In this document: in pieces, positions 63,678-64,000 of the stretch | Layout: the number at the start of each line of letters is the position of its first letter | Position numbering within the stretch: the first letter of the stretch is position 1 | Assembly (NCBI GenBank): GCA_963747595.1 | Contig: CAVVFO010000001.1 | Span: forward strand, 124,001 to 188,000 | Direction of reading: 5' to 3' | DNA from: Oleiagrimonas sp963747595 | GTDB taxonomy: Bacteria; Pseudomonadota; Gammaproteobacteria; Xanthomonadales; Rhodanobacteraceae | Length of the DNA stretch: 64,000 bases | Translations under genes and position numbers: made by a program | The notes under the pieces: generated by a model | Told to the model about the DNA's origin: nothing | What the model saw: the letters and a program-made list of their open reading frames with translations, nothing else | The model's database searches: none

Positions 63678-64000
63678 TCAGAGCCGGAACGTTTTCGGCG
63701 GTGCGGCGTGGACAAGATAGGGAAGATCCGTTTCGAACAGGCTTTCCTCGCGGAAGCGGTCGCCGTCCTCGCGATGCACCACCAGCGCCTCCATCACCGG
63801 CGACATGCCGCGGATCACGAACGCGCGTCCACCCGGTTCAAGCCAGTCCAGGAACCGCTGCGGAATGGCCGCCACCGCGCCGGTCACGGCAATGGCGTCG
63901 AACGCATGCTGCGGCTGGAAATCGGTGATGGCGTCGGCCACCTGCAACTCGATGTTGTCCAGTCCCAGGGTGTGCACACGGCTCTGGGCGGAGGCGACGA
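63678..64000 (-). CDS. Protein-L-isoaspartate O-methyltransferase family protein (5' end outside window)
   Basis: The C-terminal 107 residues of a PIMT/Pcm-type methyltransferase; the coding frame continues past the window edge (ASAQSRVHTLGLDNIELQVA). Visible parts are FDAIAVTGAVAAIPQRFLDW, LEPGGRAFVIRG and MEALVVHREDGDRFREESLF followed by the end FETDLPYLVHAAPPKTF. The SAM motif lies beyond the edge. Such genes commonly precede tolC in xanthomonads. PIMT repairs isoaspartyl damage; the tolC-linked homologues may have another role. Confidence 0.85.
   Translation of the reverse strand, partial: VASAQSRVHTLGLDNIELQVADAITDFQPQHAFDAIAVTGAVAAIPQRFLDWLEPGGRAFVIRGMSPVMEALVVHREDGDRFREESLFETDLPYLVHAAPPKTFRL

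Overview
The window is GC-rich, densely coded bacterial chromosome with no tRNA, rRNA, CRISPR or prophage. Gene content and order (polA with a DUF2782 gene, aroQ-accB-accC-prmA-DUF3426-fis-purH, hemD-hemX-hemY, waaA beside tolC-pcm, S9 peptidase and VPS10-like beta-propeller proteins, sX13-like RNAs) point to a gammaproteobacterium of the order Xanthomonadales, probably Rhodanobacteraceae (Rhodanobacter/Dyella-like). This is inferred from remembered families; no database was searched.

Layout. 0.1-10.6 kb: YchJ-like protein, secreted S9 peptidase, receiver-HDOD protein, DinG helicase, a frameshifted VPS10-like propeller protein and a DUF3014 protein. 10.7-14 kb: SDR oxidoreductase, DUF1801 protein, and a degenerate GGDEF membrane protein translationally coupled to a secreted EF-hand protein. 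14-24 kb: folE, rmuC, an FAD oxidoreductase, rlmI, srkA-like kinase, two hotdog thioesterases, a ferredoxin-reductase-type enzyme, a rhodanese and a lipoprotein. 24-27.4 kb: hemD-hemX-hemY. 27.4-28.9 kb: an IS1111-group (IS110 family) insertion sequence inside a palindromic repeat. 29-35 kb: uvrD, a small membrane protein, an array of three small-RNA-like units, then polA. 35-46 kb: a long imperfect palindrome, then purH, fis, DUF3426, prmA, accC, accB, aroQ, tlpA-like, dsbD and cutA, all on the minus strand. 46-54 kb: CIRCE-controlled groESL, yaeQ, an LTA-synthase-like protein, glnE. 54-64 kb: ELM1-like protein, yceI, a CHCC zinc-finger protein, then envelope glycoconjugate genes (GT4, O-antigen-ligase-like, GT2, lpxL-type acyltransferase, waaA), tolC and the start of pcm.

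Main discovery. The insertion sequence can be read completely. Removing 27409-28893 restores the 16-base site GTAGGGCGGATCAAGG of a palindromic repeat found elsewhere in the window. The inverted repeats are subterminal, with 7 bases outside one and 3 outside the other. The non-coding end downstream of the transposase folds on paper into two adjacent stem-loops. One carries guide segments matching the two halves of the target, the other carries segments matching the two element ends. This is a candidate bridge RNA (seekRNA) programmed for a chromosomal palindromic repeat.

Other notable points: three tandem minus-strand RNAs downstream of polA, all with C/U-rich hairpin loops; a 167-base palindrome whose arms encode similar peptides and which supplies the purH stop codon; seven copies of the dispersed palindromic repeat, all on the 3' side of a gene; and two single-base frameshifts (VPS10-like gene and transposase) that are either real decay or consensus errors in short base runs.
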